From: a virus
DNA: 20,736 nt
Strand: one strand, 5' to 3'
Virus record (IMG/VR): IMGVR_UViG_3300031576_000292
Coordinates: 1-20,736 of that record
The notes under the pieces are model-generated. The model was not told where the DNA came from, did not search any database, and was given only the letters and a program-made list of their open reading frames with translations. The translations under genes were made by a program, and so were the position numbers. Below are positions 1-6,136 of this stretch, piece by piece; within the stretch, counting starts at the first letter, position 1, and every line of letters begins with the position of its first letter.

Positions 1-252
1 CATGAACCGACACTTCCAGCCTTCGACACCGGCTTCTTGGCACACTCGCATGAATTTGTCTTTCTTTTCCCACTCGTACGAGTGGTCTCGACTGCTGAGA
101 AACGACATGGCGAACGCGAACAGAACCGCGCAGATGCACAGAATGACGACCATCATGAAGTCAGGATGGTTTTCACAGATGTCGGTGAACAGTTTCGTAA
201 GCGTGTTCAGCACCCGATTTTTGTGTGCCGGTACGGATGTCGGCGAGTTCAT
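1..252 (-). CDS. Small single-helix membrane protein, 3' end cut by window edge
   Basis: Reading leftward from an ATG at 252, an open frame of 84 codons runs to the window edge with no stop. The start is preceded by GGAGG six bases upstream, a strong ribosome site. The first 27 residues are polar. They are followed by one clear hydrophobic segment (about residues 28-50, containing MMVVILCICAVLFAFAM), and then a charged, soluble tail with two Cys (VCQEAG, WKCRF). This predicts an inner-membrane protein with one helix and a short cytoplasmic or periplasmic domain. It lies last in the visible leftward operon, downstream of the SPFH gene, so a shared envelope role is possible but unproven. It overlaps the end of the preceding small frame by 80 bases, which is long, so one of the two may be misassigned. 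No family recognised. Confidence 0.6.
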   Translation of the reverse strand, partial: MNSPTSVPAHKNRVLNTLTKLFTDICENHPDFMMVVILCICAVLFAFAMSFLSSRDHSYEWEKKDKFMRVCQEAGVEGWKCRFM

Positions 253-373
253 AGCCAGCCTCCTTCTTCGCGTCGTTAAGTTTACGATACGTGCGCCAAC
301 GTCCGAGCCGGCGAGCAAGCTGCTCCGCCTCAAGCAAGGCACTAATGAGCTGGTCACACCCTATGATTGGCAC
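173..373 (-). CDS. Small charged hypothetical protein (66 aa)
   Basis: This is a 66-codon frame with a GTG start at 373, preceded by GGGAGG five bases upstream, which is why I keep it. The protein begins MPIIGCDQLISALLEAEQ and is mostly helix-forming and basic (ARRLGRWRTYRKLNDAKKEA). That resembles many small phage proteins, but no family is recognised. It sits about 100 bases downstream of the SPFH gene stop. Its last 27 codons overlap the start of the next, membrane-protein gene in a different frame, and that gene's ribosome site lies inside this one. The overlap suggests translational coupling if both are real. If only one is real, the membrane protein is the better supported. Confidence 0.45.
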   Translation of the reverse strand: MPIIGCDQLISALLEAEQLARRLGRWRTYRKLNDAKKEAGYELADIRTGTQKSGAEHAYETVHRHL

Positions 374-472
374 AGCCGCCTCCCTTCACTGCTCGTGGAT
401 GCGCGTCTCGATGCAGGGACTTTAACCGGACTCTTACCGGACATCCACCCCGCCCTTTGACCGGGAACCGTT

Positions 473-1549
473 TCACTTCGGTTGAATCTGCAAGAGCAGA
501 CCGCTGCCGGTGCCTTCGACTTGGGGCCGTTGCCCGTTCCACCGCGCCACGGCGTCTTTCGTAATTTCCAACCGTCGCCACTCGATCAACGACGGCGTGA
601 TGGAGGCGGTCAACAAGCGATTGGCCTCAGCTTCGCCCTTTGCCACGGCAATCTTCGAGCGAGCCGAGCCTTCCGCGGTTGCCACGTTCTTTTCTGCTTC
701 GGCTCGCGCCTGTCGCACTTGGTTTTCCACCTTGATCGCGTCCTGAATCGCCTGTGTTTTGGCATTGATCGCGGTGACAATCACGGCTGGCGGCTCGGGG
801 GCACTGTAGAACCCGAACTGTTCCAGCACAACCCCGTCAGGCTCCACCTGCCTGTTGATGAGTTTCATGGCCTCTACGAGGATCACTTCTTTCTTGTCCG
901 AATACACCTGTTCGGTCGTGTAGAGTGCTGCCACGTCGTTGAGGGCCGTTCGCGCCACGTTGCGTAGATAGCCGTGCGTAAACGAGCGCAGATCGTCCGA
1001 CCTGAATTTCACATAGAAGGCTGGCACCTTGTCGGGCATGATCCGGTAGCTCAGGCTGATGTCGGCCTTGAAGACCGCGCCTTCTTTGGAATTGAAATTC
1101 AACGCTTCCGTTTCTTTCCACACGGTGGTCTGTGTGTTGGTCTGATACTCCAAGATGGAGTACACAGGCCACACCCGCATGACGAAGCCGGTCTTGGCCG
1201 TGTAGTTCTGCACCCCTTTGTCGTCGCCCCAATTATCCACGACGATGCCGACATGTCCGGGTTCAATGACGGAGCACGAACAGCCGGTCAAGACGAGCAG
1301 GGCCAGCATAATCCCCCAGTCTTTCAGACGTTTTTGAACACCCTTGCTTTCCAACATCTTGTCCAGTCCTTTCCAGAATGCGACCACGATGGCCGCTGTG
1401 AGAAAACAAAACACGAAGAGCCCACTGATCACCGCGACGTTGCTCGCCTTCGTGACGGCTTTCCCCGCATGGCCGACCACGTAGAACAGGGCGATGAACG
1501 CTCCGAAGATCAGCGCAATTCCGCTGATCATTTTGATGAATGACATCAT
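473..1549 (-). CDS. SPFH / band 7 (prohibitin-like) membrane protein
   Basis: This 358-residue protein has a recognisable SPFH architecture. Hydrophobic segments lie at about residues 8-27 and 38-58. A third at 79-89 ends in the lipobox-like LTGC (87-90). The SPFH beta/alpha domain covers about 94-255 (VIEPGHVGIVVDNWG through GFYSAPEPP). An Ala/Glu-rich coiled coil follows at about 262-312 (QVRQARAEAEKNVATAEGSA, AKGEAEANRL). SPFH proteins oligomerise on membranes and scaffold proteases and other partners; HflKC, for example, controls FtsH. The start ATG at 1549 follows AAAGGAG and overlaps the stop of the upstream Tat-signal gene as ATGA, so translation is probably coupled. A second ATG at codon 65 (1357) has AAAGGA upstream and would give a classic lipoprotein precursor. 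SPFH genes are uncommon in phages of this type. Family call is firm; function in the phage is inference. Confidence 0.85.
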   Translation of the reverse strand: MMSFIKMISGIALIFGAFIALFYVVGHAGKAVTKASNVAVISGLFVFCFLTAAIVVAFWKGLDKMLESKGVQKRLKDWGIMLALLVLTGCSCSVIEPGHVGIVVDNWGDDKGVQNYTAKTGFVMRVWPVYSILEYQTNTQTTVWKETEALNFNSKEGAVFKADISLSYRIMPDKVPAFYVKFRSDDLRSFTHGYLRNVARTALNDVAALYTTEQVYSDKKEVILVEAMKLINRQVEPDGVVLEQFGFYSAPEPPAVIVTAINAKTQAIQDAIKVENQVRQARAEAEKNVATAEGSARSKIAVAKGEAEANRLLTASITPSLIEWRRLEITKDAVARWNGQRPQVEGTGSGLLLQIQPK

Positions 1550-2160
1550 GTCTGCTCCTTTCGGTTGATGTTGCCAGTGATGAACCGGAGATTGAGTGTG
1601 GACACACTATCGAACGAATGCTCCAGCGTCCACTCGGTGAGCCACACATCCATTTCGTAACGGTGTTTATCAAACGAGGCAGGGAAGCCCCTCAGATTCA
1701 GCACGGCTCGCAGCCGATGCCGATGGAGCGGCACCCCCATGAAGGAGTCGAAGCCTTCTGCCATAGAAAGTCCGGCCCACGACATAAATGGAGCTTCGAT
1801 GTCCAATTCACCGTGCGCGGGGCCGTCCTTGACAAAGATCTTTTGACCGCCGAACGGTGTCATTTCACGCACATCTTGGTTCAACGTCAATTGAAAATTT
1901 GAAATGGGGATCACGTAGTGTTTGCCGGTATCTGTGTCAATGATATAGAACCCCGCGTAATCTTCGGAGCGAGCCGGATCCACCCCGATCACAATCGGTT
2001 TCGGCCGCATGTCCTTGAACTCGGGAAGGACCGGTTCTTTCGTCGGTTCGCCGGAGTTCGTCAGATCGGGGAGTACGAGCTGCGGCGCGACTGCGAGGAA
2101 CGCGCCGAGCTTCGCCGCTTTCGCAAAGAGTCCTAAGAACTCACGCCGACTTGTGCTCAT
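1546..2160 (-). CDS. Predicted Tat-exported protein of unknown function
   Basis: I start this gene at the ATG at 2160, which has AAAGGAG eight bases upstream, giving 204 residues. The open frame extends further upstream, but that part is low-complexity and overlaps the preceding gene. The N-terminus MSTSRREFLGLFAKAAKLG is a textbook twin-arginine signal (SRREFLGL), followed by a hydrophobic stretch (AFLAVAPQLVLP). The mature part is soluble and mixed alpha/beta. It contains IVIGVDPARSEDYAGFYIID, a strand-turn pattern that superficially recalls RNase H-like folds, but no further catalytic pattern is evident. The gene ends in an ATGA overlap with the SPFH gene, which suggests the two products are made together and may act at the same membrane. 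A phage-encoded Tat substrate is unusual. Function unknown. Confidence 0.75.
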   Translation of the reverse strand: MSTSRREFLGLFAKAAKLGAFLAVAPQLVLPDLTNSGEPTKEPVLPEFKDMRPKPIVIGVDPARSEDYAGFYIIDTDTGKHYVIPISNFQLTLNQDVREMTPFGGQKIFVKDGPAHGELDIEAPFMSWAGLSMAEGFDSFMGVPLHRHRLRAVLNLRGFPASFDKHRYEMDVWLTEWTLEHSFDSVSTLNLRFITGNINRKEQT

Positions 2161-2527
2161 GGGACGTCTCCTTTCCAATCTCCGAACTAACGACACCGTG
2201 CGACCGATGATGCGCGATGAACTCGCTTGGGTTGCTGAACACGGCTTCGTGGTCGGCTGGCAAGACGAGCAGCTCCGGGAAGCGCGGCGACTTACAAACA
2301 TTCTTGCGATAGATCGCCGACCCCGCGCACTGAAAGCCTTCATGGACGTGGCACTCGATATAGGTTTCATCATGCGCCGACTGCACCCATTGTTCAGGGG
2401 TCTGCTCACTACCAAGCCAGCCAGCCGCCGACTTGCGACGCCACGGGCAATCCTTACAGGGGCGTCGGTGTTGTCTATCGGGCATGGGTTTTCCGTTTGA
2501 TGGTATTGATGGCGACCGCGATGTCAT
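2141..2527 (-). CDS. DUF6283-like Cys-rich phage protein
   Basis: This protein of about 128 residues carries the pattern PCKDCPWRR near the N-terminus, then ECHVH, QCAGS and KNVCKSPR. The spacing (CxxCPW, later CH, then CAG) matches what I know of the DUF6283 family of small phage and actinobacterial proteins. The Cys/His set probably binds a metal such as zinc. Function is not established. The ATG at 2527 has GGAG five bases upstream. A shorter ATG at 2485 would place the Cys motif closer to the start, but it has only a weak ribosome site. The longer form overlaps the preceding UDG-like gene by 53 bases. The 3' end overlaps the Tat-signal gene by 20 bases, in keeping with the operon. Confidence 0.65.
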   Translation of the reverse strand: MTSRSPSIPSNGKPMPDRQHRRPCKDCPWRRKSAAGWLGSEQTPEQWVQSAHDETYIECHVHEGFQCAGSAIYRKNVCKSPRFPELLVLPADHEAVFSNPSEFIAHHRSHGVVSSEIGKETSHEHKSA

Positions 2528-2924
2528 GTTCACTCCACGTTCGCGCGGCAGGGTGCTTCAGTCGGATCACGGGGCCGCGATGCCCGTGACCGACAACGAG
2601 CCGGAATGTTTCTTGCGCCACTTTTCCGCACACGAGTAGCGGGAGGTCTTTGGCCCTGCCGTCTAACATCCACAGTGACCCCCAGAGCCACGTCGGGCTC
2701 GGCTTCCCGTGTTTCGTAGCGTGATTGGTCTGTTGAGGACACGCATTCGTCACCCAGACGTGTGGGAATCTACAGCCGGTCAATCGGTAGAGCCGGCGTC
2801 CACTGTGATTATCGGGGTTGATGGGGAACCACCGTTCCGCGTCTTTCGTTGTGTGGCCCCACATCGTGTCGAGCACAACGAGGAATGAGGCGTACTTCGT
2901 GAGACGGCCCATCTGGTCGATCAT
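2475..2924 (-). CDS. Uracil-DNA glycosylase superfamily-like protein
   Basis: The 149-residue product has the order of landmarks seen in compact phage relatives of the uracil-DNA glycosylase superfamily. There is an early strand with VVLDTMWGH, then NPDNHSGRRLYRLTG, then VWVTNACPQ (the strand ending in an Asn-containing loop), then LPLLVCGKVAQETF. Near the C-terminus comes HPAAR, resembling motif 2 (HPS/AxR). The usual GEAPG motif 1 of family 4/5 enzymes is replaced, so glycosylase activity is uncertain and it may only bind DNA or a partner. The ATG at 2924 overlaps the upstream stop as ATGA with AGGAG five bases before it. Family call comes from motif order only; I could not run a profile search. 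Confidence 0.55.
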   Translation of the reverse strand: MIDQMGRLTKYASFLVVLDTMWGHTTKDAERWFPINPDNHSGRRLYRLTGCRFPHVWVTNACPQQTNHATKHGKPSPTWLWGSLWMLDGRAKDLPLLVCGKVAQETFRLVVGHGHRGPVIRLKHPAARTWSEHDIAVAINTIKRKTHAR

Positions 2925-3331
2925 GGAATCTCCTGCGTGACCATGACGTGCAGCTTATGGTCACCGCCTTGATGCACTTTCAAATCCACTCGATGCTGTT
3001 CCTTGACGTAGCGCAGCAGAATTTCGCCGTCGCCGCATTCCAGCCACTGATCGCAGAGCTTCGTCACATTCTTTTCATGGTCAATCATGGCGGCGTCCAC
3101 CGCGTTGACGAGCCGGTCGTAGGTGCGCTCCGCGTCCTCTTTCGTGGGACACGTGAGGCCCTGCCGGTAGCAGTAGGCCGCGTAGAGCAGTTCACGCTGA
3201 GGGTCCAACTGCACCGTGGCGAATCGCGTGTGGCGAAACCCATAGAACAGCTTGTCTTTCGCCTGTTCCACGCTCAGGTACTGACTGCCGTTGACGATGA
3301 AGGTGTTGTCGTTAATGGTCTTAACGTGCAT
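2921..3331 (-). CDS. Hypothetical protein (136 aa)
   Basis: I chose the ATG at 3331 (protein begins MHVKTINDNTFIVNGSQYLS), which has GGGAGG about ten bases upstream. An in-frame ATG at 3364 would add 11 residues. From the chosen start the gene overlaps the previous one by 11 bases. The N-terminal 30 residues look like two short strands. The middle is helical and charged, with three Cys (CYRQGLTCP, KLCDQWLEC). The C-terminus ends in a strand-rich stretch (HRVDLKVHQGGDHKLHVMV). There is no signal peptide or membrane segment. The stop overlaps the UDG-like gene as ATGA. No family recognised; probably a cytoplasmic accessory protein of the leftward operon. Confidence 0.65.
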   Translation of the reverse strand: MHVKTINDNTFIVNGSQYLSVEQAKDKLFYGFRHTRFATVQLDPQRELLYAAYCYRQGLTCPTKEDAERTYDRLVNAVDAAMIDHEKNVTKLCDQWLECGDGEILLRYVKEQHRVDLKVHQGGDHKLHVMVTQEIP

Positions 3332-3590
3332 GGAATTTCCAGCCTCCCGCATAGAATTTCCCATCTATTGTGATTCCTCCGGCTTCCATGAAAATCCCCA
3401 CGATGTCGTCGTACTTTTCGTGCCCCCGCGCCAGCTCGTTGAGGATGTCCGCGAATTCCAGCCAGCGAATCGCCACCGGCACGTCATCCCCACAGGCGCA
3501 CACCGTCCGAAATCGCGTGAGCACCGCTTTCCCCAGATCAGGGGCGACATCAATGACTGCGTCAATCGTCTCGATGATGTTGCCGGTCAT
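3321..3590 (-). CDS. Hypothetical small protein (89 aa)
   Basis: The product begins MTGNIIETIDAVIDVAPDLG and ends GKFYAGGWKFHAR. Its ATG at 3590 overlaps the stop of the upstream gene as TGATG, so it is probably translated by re-initiation. The open frame extends upstream to 3800 in the same phase, but that extension is Arg/His/Pro-rich and antisense-like, so I reject it. The protein is soluble, mainly helical to about residue 65 (WLEFADILNELARGHEKYDD), with a short C-terminal strand segment. No domain is recognised. It lies between the winged-helix-like gene and another unknown gene, with overlaps on both sides. Confidence 0.65.
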   Translation of the reverse strand: MTGNIIETIDAVIDVAPDLGKAVLTRFRTVCACGDDVPVAIRWLEFADILNELARGHEKYDDIVGIFMEAGGITIDGKFYAGGWKFHAR

Positions 3591-4045
3591 CAGCCCTTTG
3601 GGTAGTGCCGCATGATGGCGGCGTAGCCGAGTTCGGTGAGGGCGTAGGTGCTGCCTTCGCCACCGAGGTCCCGGTTGAGCCGCCGTGTGACGACCGCACA
3701 CCGGTCCAGCTTGAGCTTGATACCGCGAGTACGCAAGGCGCAGATGCGCGTCTGCACCTGCTTTTCGGCTTGATTGAGTGCCGCCATAATATCGCAGCAC
3801 ATCATGGGCTTCGGATGATTGACCGCGAGCAGCACCGCCACTCGCTTTTCCTCGGGGCTCAAATTCTTGGCCCAGATGTTGATCTGCCGTGGGATTTTTG
3901 TCCCGATCGCATTGACCGGTGGAACGTGCAGCATCCGAGTTGGCAATCCTGCCGACCCGTGAGGCCGCGATCGGTCCAGCATTTCGATGGCTTCATCCAC
4001 CGTGTCGCACTCAACCTGTTGATTGTTGAAGATAAACTTAATCAC
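3590..4045 (-). CDS. Winged-helix-like hypothetical protein (151 aa)
   Basis: The GTG start at 4045 has AAAGGAG six bases upstream and begins (M)IKFIFNNQQVECDTVDEA, a short beta region. From about residue 55 onward the protein reads like a winged helix. A helix (SPEEKRVAVLLAVNHPKP) is followed by a second (MMCCDIMAALNQAEKQVQTR), a third with basic residues (ICALRTRGIKLKLDR), and a C-terminal segment GSTYALTELGYAAIMRHYP, typical of MarR/PadR-like wings and closing helices. This suggests DNA binding, possibly a regulator of the phage, but the assignment rests on pattern only. The start overlaps the upstream membrane-protein gene by 8 bases, and the stop overlaps the next gene as TGATG. Confidence 0.7.
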   Translation of the reverse strand: MIKFIFNNQQVECDTVDEAIEMLDRSRPHGSAGLPTRMLHVPPVNAIGTKIPRQINIWAKNLSPEEKRVAVLLAVNHPKPMMCCDIMAALNQAEKQVQTRICALRTRGIKLKLDRCAVVTRRLNRDLGGEGSTYALTELGYAAIMRHYPKG

Positions 4046-4244
4046 GCTTGTCTCCTTTCGTAATGGAATCCACGTCACGCTGGAATTCCTCCAGTCGTTT
4101 CTTCAACTCGTCGCCGAGTTCAAAGAGCCAGTCCTCAATCGTGTCCGCGATGCGGAGCAGCACCCCGATGAGGGCGCAGACGAGAGTGATGAGGCAGAGT
4201 GCGATGAGTTGCAGCACCGCCCTCGCTGTTTTGAAGTAAATCAT
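4038..4244 (-). CDS. Small single-helix membrane protein with charged tail (68 aa)
   Basis: The ATG at 4244 follows AAAGGAAA and overlaps the stop of the upstream gene as ATGA. The product has a short N-terminus (MIYFKTARA), one strong hydrophobic helix at about residues 9-32 (VLQLIALCLITLVCALIGVL), and a charged, probably coiled tail (LGDELKKRLEEFQRDVDS). This layout fits a small inner-membrane phage protein with its tail in the cytoplasm. A holin or exclusion factor is conceivable, but the position in an early-looking leftward operon gives no direct support. No family recognised. Confidence 0.7.
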   Translation of the reverse strand: MIYFKTARAVLQLIALCLITLVCALIGVLLRIADTIEDWLFELGDELKKRLEEFQRDVDSITKGDKRD

Positions 4245-4504
4245 GTCGTTTCCTTTCTCGCAGGGGTTCGGCTGCACCGGCCCCGCCCACTATCGCAGAT
4301 GTCGTGGCCTCCGTTCAGACAGTTGTAGCACTGACCGCCATTGTATTTCGTGCAGTCGCAACTCGCATGGTCACTGTCAACGAGGGCCGTTCGCAGAGCC
4401 TCAATCGTTCGGGCGTCCGCCGCGTCATCACCGTGGATCGCCATGACTTCGGCAAAGAATTTCTTCGCGGCGTTTCGCAACTCATAGTAGTTCGTGGCGG
4501 TCAT
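4241..4504 (-). CDS. Small protein with C-terminal Cys cluster (87 aa)
   Basis: The ATG at 4504 overlaps the preceding stop as ATGA, and the gene ends in another ATGA overlap, so it is translationally linked on both sides. The first 45 residues are helical and acidic (NAAKKFFAEVMAIHGDDAA). The second half contains six Cys in a compact run: CDC, CYNC, ICD and RCS, with intervening Asn/Gly turns. Such spacing suggests a metal-binding knuckle or, less likely in cytoplasm, disulphides. There is no signal peptide. No family recognised. Confidence 0.7.
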   Translation of the reverse strand: MTATNYYELRNAAKKFFAEVMAIHGDDAADARTIEALRTALVDSDHASCDCTKYNGGQCYNCLNGGHDICDSGRGRCSRTPARKETT

Positions 4505-4716
4505 TTGATGCCTTTGATAGTCACGGTCAGCGTGATCGTGTCACCGGCTCGAAATGTTTTGAACGACTGGTCAAACCGCGTGTCCTCAATGGCTGGCCGT
4601 TTCATGACCACGTCGAAGTCACACCTCTGCGCGACCAGATACTTGGATAGGAGCTTCGTGATGTCCGTGATCAGGGCGACACGCCGCCGCAGGGTCATTT
4701 TCGGTGCCGTTGCCAT
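4501..4716 (-). CDS. Small basic hypothetical protein (71 aa)
   Basis: The ATG at 4716 has GGAG six bases upstream, overlapping the stop of the previous gene, which ends two bases before the start. The product begins MATAPKMTLRRRVALITDIT. An amphipathic basic helix covers the first 35 residues, and a beta-rich C-terminal half ends DTITLTVTIKG. No membrane segment, Cys pair or known motif is visible. Its tight linkage (2-base gap upstream, ATGA downstream) supports it as a real operon member despite its size. Confidence 0.65.
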   Translation of the reverse strand: MATAPKMTLRRRVALITDITKLLSKYLVAQRCDFDVVMKRPAIEDTRFDQSFKTFRAGDTITLTVTIKGIK

Positions 4717-4718
4717 TG

Positions 4719-5168
4719 TCAGCTCCGCGCGAAGAGCCGCTCGCTTCTATTCCACCGCGCACGGCGGTAGTGCGCGATGAACGCGCGGATGCGCGCGAGT
4801 GCCGCTTTCTTGTCGTGCCCGTTATAGGCGTCACCGGAATCGAAGAGGCCGATCCACTCCCCATTGATGAGGATCGCCTTCGGCCGACCGAGGTACACCC
4901 GCAGATCGAACCACGACGCGGTATCGCCGTCTTCGATTTTGATGTGCGCGACGCGCCGAAATTCGCGCATTCCAATACCCCACCCCGCGATGCAACCGAC
5001 CGAGCCGCACTGAATTTCCTTGGCGGTCTCGAGACAGTCGTTCGAGACATCCAAATTGATGAGCGAGGCTGGAATCTTCTGAATGAACCGATGCAGGGCC
5101 TCCAGTCGCCGAATCGCTTCGGCGCGGCTGGCCGGTTTGAGTTGAGGCGCGTCGCTGTCGGTCAACAT
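4719..5168 (-). CDS. CIAGWGIGM-motif phage protein, intact paralogue
   Basis: The 149-residue product has a helical N-terminus (AEAIRRLEALHRFIQKIP), then a Cys-containing core CGSVGCIAGWGIGM at about residues 54-67. A loop with LGRPKAILINGEWIGLF follows, then a closing helix (KKAALARIRAFIAHYRRA). I recognise this as the broad group of uncharacterised phage and plasmid proteins that carry a CGTxxCxAGW-type signature; their function is unknown. The ATG at 5168 has GGAGG nine bases upstream. The gene directly upstream (5200-5595) is a diverged paralogue with the same motif order, so the pair arose by tandem duplication. This copy is intact and keeps both Cys of the CGSVGC motif. Confidence 0.75.
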   Translation of the reverse strand: MLTDSDAPQLKPASRAEAIRRLEALHRFIQKIPASLINLDVSNDCLETAKEIQCGSVGCIAGWGIGMREFRRVAHIKIEDGDTASWFDLRVYLGRPKAILINGEWIGLFDSGDAYNGHDKKAALARIRAFIAHYRRARWNRSERLFARS

Positions 5169-5199
5169 AGTCTGGGTCCTCCGTTGTGAAAGTGTGCGG

Positions 5200-5595
5200 T
5201 CAGTTCACCCAGTCGCCGCTGAATTCGCGCGTCTGGGGGTGCCACTTTGCTCGCTTGAGTTTGACGATGAAGGTGTTGAGTCGTATGAGGGCGTCCTTTT
5301 TCTGCCGCTTCCCGTTGAGCCCTGGTGAAAAGATGTCCGTGAATTTCGTGTCGATCCGCACCCGAGGCGGCGAGCCAAGCCACTCGTGGAGGTGATTCCA
5401 CCCCGCGTCATGGTCATGCCCAACATTGTAGATGCGCTTCCAGTCGCGCACGAAGACCGGCATCCCGATGCCCCACCCCGCGATACACGCGATAGCTCCG
5501 CGCTTGACCGCCGCGTCGTGGTGACGGCAGCCCAGAAAGCCGTCCAAGTCCATGAGCTTCTTGGGGACACGATCCCTGATGAAGTTCCGTAACAT
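5200..5595 (-). CDS. CIAGWGIGM-motif paralogue with disrupted 5' end
   Basis: This frame encodes a paralogue of the gene at 4719-5168: RGAIACIAGWGIGM, LGSPPRVRIDTKFTDIF and KKDALIRLNTFIVKLKRA align in order. The first Cys of the neighbour's CGSVGC is Arg here. The first ATG (5595) has no ribosome site and would remove residues conserved in the paralogue. In-frame codons upstream read TPAEDSIRPPDKRTAIRRLV, matching the neighbour's AEAIRRLEAL, but contain no ATG, GTG or TTG. The strong ribosome site AAAGGAGG (5665-5672) and its GTG (5659) are in another frame, which stops after 12 codons at 5621. One extra base near 5653-5656 explains this. The gene may therefore be a decaying copy, a recoded gene or an assembly error. 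Confidence 0.6.
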   Translation of the reverse strand: MLRNFIRDRVPKKLMDLDGFLGCRHHDAAVKRGAIACIAGWGIGMPVFVRDWKRIYNVGHDHDAGWNHLHEWLGSPPRVRIDTKFTDIFSPGLNGKRQKKDALIRLNTFIVKLKRAKWHPQTREFSGDWVN

Positions 5596-5656
5596 GACGA
5601 GCCGGCGGATCGCCGTGCGTTTATCGGGAGGCCGGATACTGTCCTCTGCTGGCGTA

Positions 5657-5672
5657 CACTGTTTCCTCCTTT
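5657..5672 (-). promoter_or_regulatory. Strong ribosome site and GTG, out of frame with the gene behind it
   Basis: On the minus strand AAAGGAGG (5665-5672) lies five bases before GTG (5657-5659). Translation from this GTG gives 12 codons and stops at TAA (5621-5623). The coding frame of the downstream paralogue is offset by one base (GTG-T-ACG). This is the only good initiation signal for that gene. Confidence 0.6.
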
Positions 5673-5731
5673 ATGACCTTACCGTATCGCCGCCGCTCAA
5701 TCGCGTGTGCCCTTATGCCCCTACGACTAGG

Positions 5732-5764
5732 CTTTTGCAACCTAAATTATTTAAGATGCAAAAG
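5732..5764. repeat. Interrupted palindrome CTTTTGCA...TGCAAAAG
   Basis: Perfect 8-base arms (5732-5739 and 5757-5764) enclose a further partly self-complementary core (CCTAAA-TTA-TTTAAG, one mismatch in six). Together this makes a 33-base dyad centred at 5748. It is not followed by a T-run on either strand, so it is more like an operator than a terminator. On the minus strand a candidate promoter overlaps its leftward arm: TTGCAA, 17 bases, CATAAG. That promoter would serve the genes from 5659 leftward. Confidence 0.5.
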
Positions 5765-5793
5765 AAAAATAAGGGATGCACGAAATGTATCCC
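5757..5793 (-). terminator. Rho-independent terminator of the 5862-6107 gene
   Basis: On the minus strand, GGGATACA pairs with TGCATCCC (one G-T pair) across a five-base loop (5773-5793), followed by the T-rich run TTATTTTTCTTTTGC. It lies about 70 bases after the stop of the small regulator-like gene. It would therefore separate that gene from the rest of the leftward operon. Confidence 0.7.
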
Positions 5794-5861
5794 GTAAAGG
5801 GATAACGATTGTGCAAGACTCAAATTATCACCAGCCCCTTATCCTTTTGGTATAAAAGTTA

Positions 5862-6107
5862 TCACTTATCGTCGTTTTCTGATAGACTCAGACTCGTAAG
5901 AAAGTCAATGACCCGATCGTTGCTTGGCTCGCCGCATAGAGCGCGGTAGTAGCTGAAATAGCTGTATTCGGGAAATCGCTGCGCCGCCGCCCGTGCTGCG
6001 GTCGCGCGATTGCCGTGCTGCTTCAGAATCACTCGTTCGGTGTCGAGTGACAGGCGGGTGGACCGGTGTCGCCACTTCCGTCGCGGACTTGTCGTATCCA
6101 TTTTCAA
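5862..6107 (-). CDS. Small basic HTH-like protein, probable regulator (81 aa)
   Basis: The best start is a TTG at 6107 with AAAGGAGG five bases upstream; the ATG at 6101 is two codons later and further from the ribosome site. The N-terminus is very basic (RRKWRHRSTRLS). It is followed by RVILKQHGNRATAARAAAQR and FPEYSYFSYYRALCG, which read as a helix, a tight HGN turn, a second Ala-rich helix and a Tyr-rich third helix. This is a helix-turn-helix-like layout, predicted by eye. The gene is alone between the palindrome-rich control region and a terminator, the usual setting of an autoregulated phage switch protein. I infer it may bind the ACTATAG or TTTTCACACGG sites next door. No named family recognised. 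Confidence 0.6.
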   Translation of the reverse strand: MKMDTTSPRRKWRHRSTRLSLDTERVILKQHGNRATAARAAAQRFPEYSYFSYYRALCGEPSNDRVIDFLTSLSLSENDDK

Positions 6108-6136
6108 CGTGTCCTCCTTTATTGAATGGTTGAAAA

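Noticed and set aside
2-460. Open frame of 152 codons on the + strand at the left edge
   Set aside because: No ribosome site, composition unlike neighbours, and antisense to two minus-strand frames with good ribosome sites.
354-581. 75-codon minus-strand frame between the SPFH gene and the next gene
   Set aside because: Arg-rich, low-complexity product overlapping the SPFH 3' end by over 100 bases; looks like an out-of-frame shadow.
482-967. 161-codon + strand frame within the SPFH gene
   Set aside because: Antisense shadow; the minus-strand product has clear family features.
2161-2415. N-terminal extension of the Tat-signal protein to 2415
   Set aside because: The extension is Ser/Arg-rich and out of phase with the real gene there; the Tat signal sits exactly at the 2160 start with its own ribosome site.
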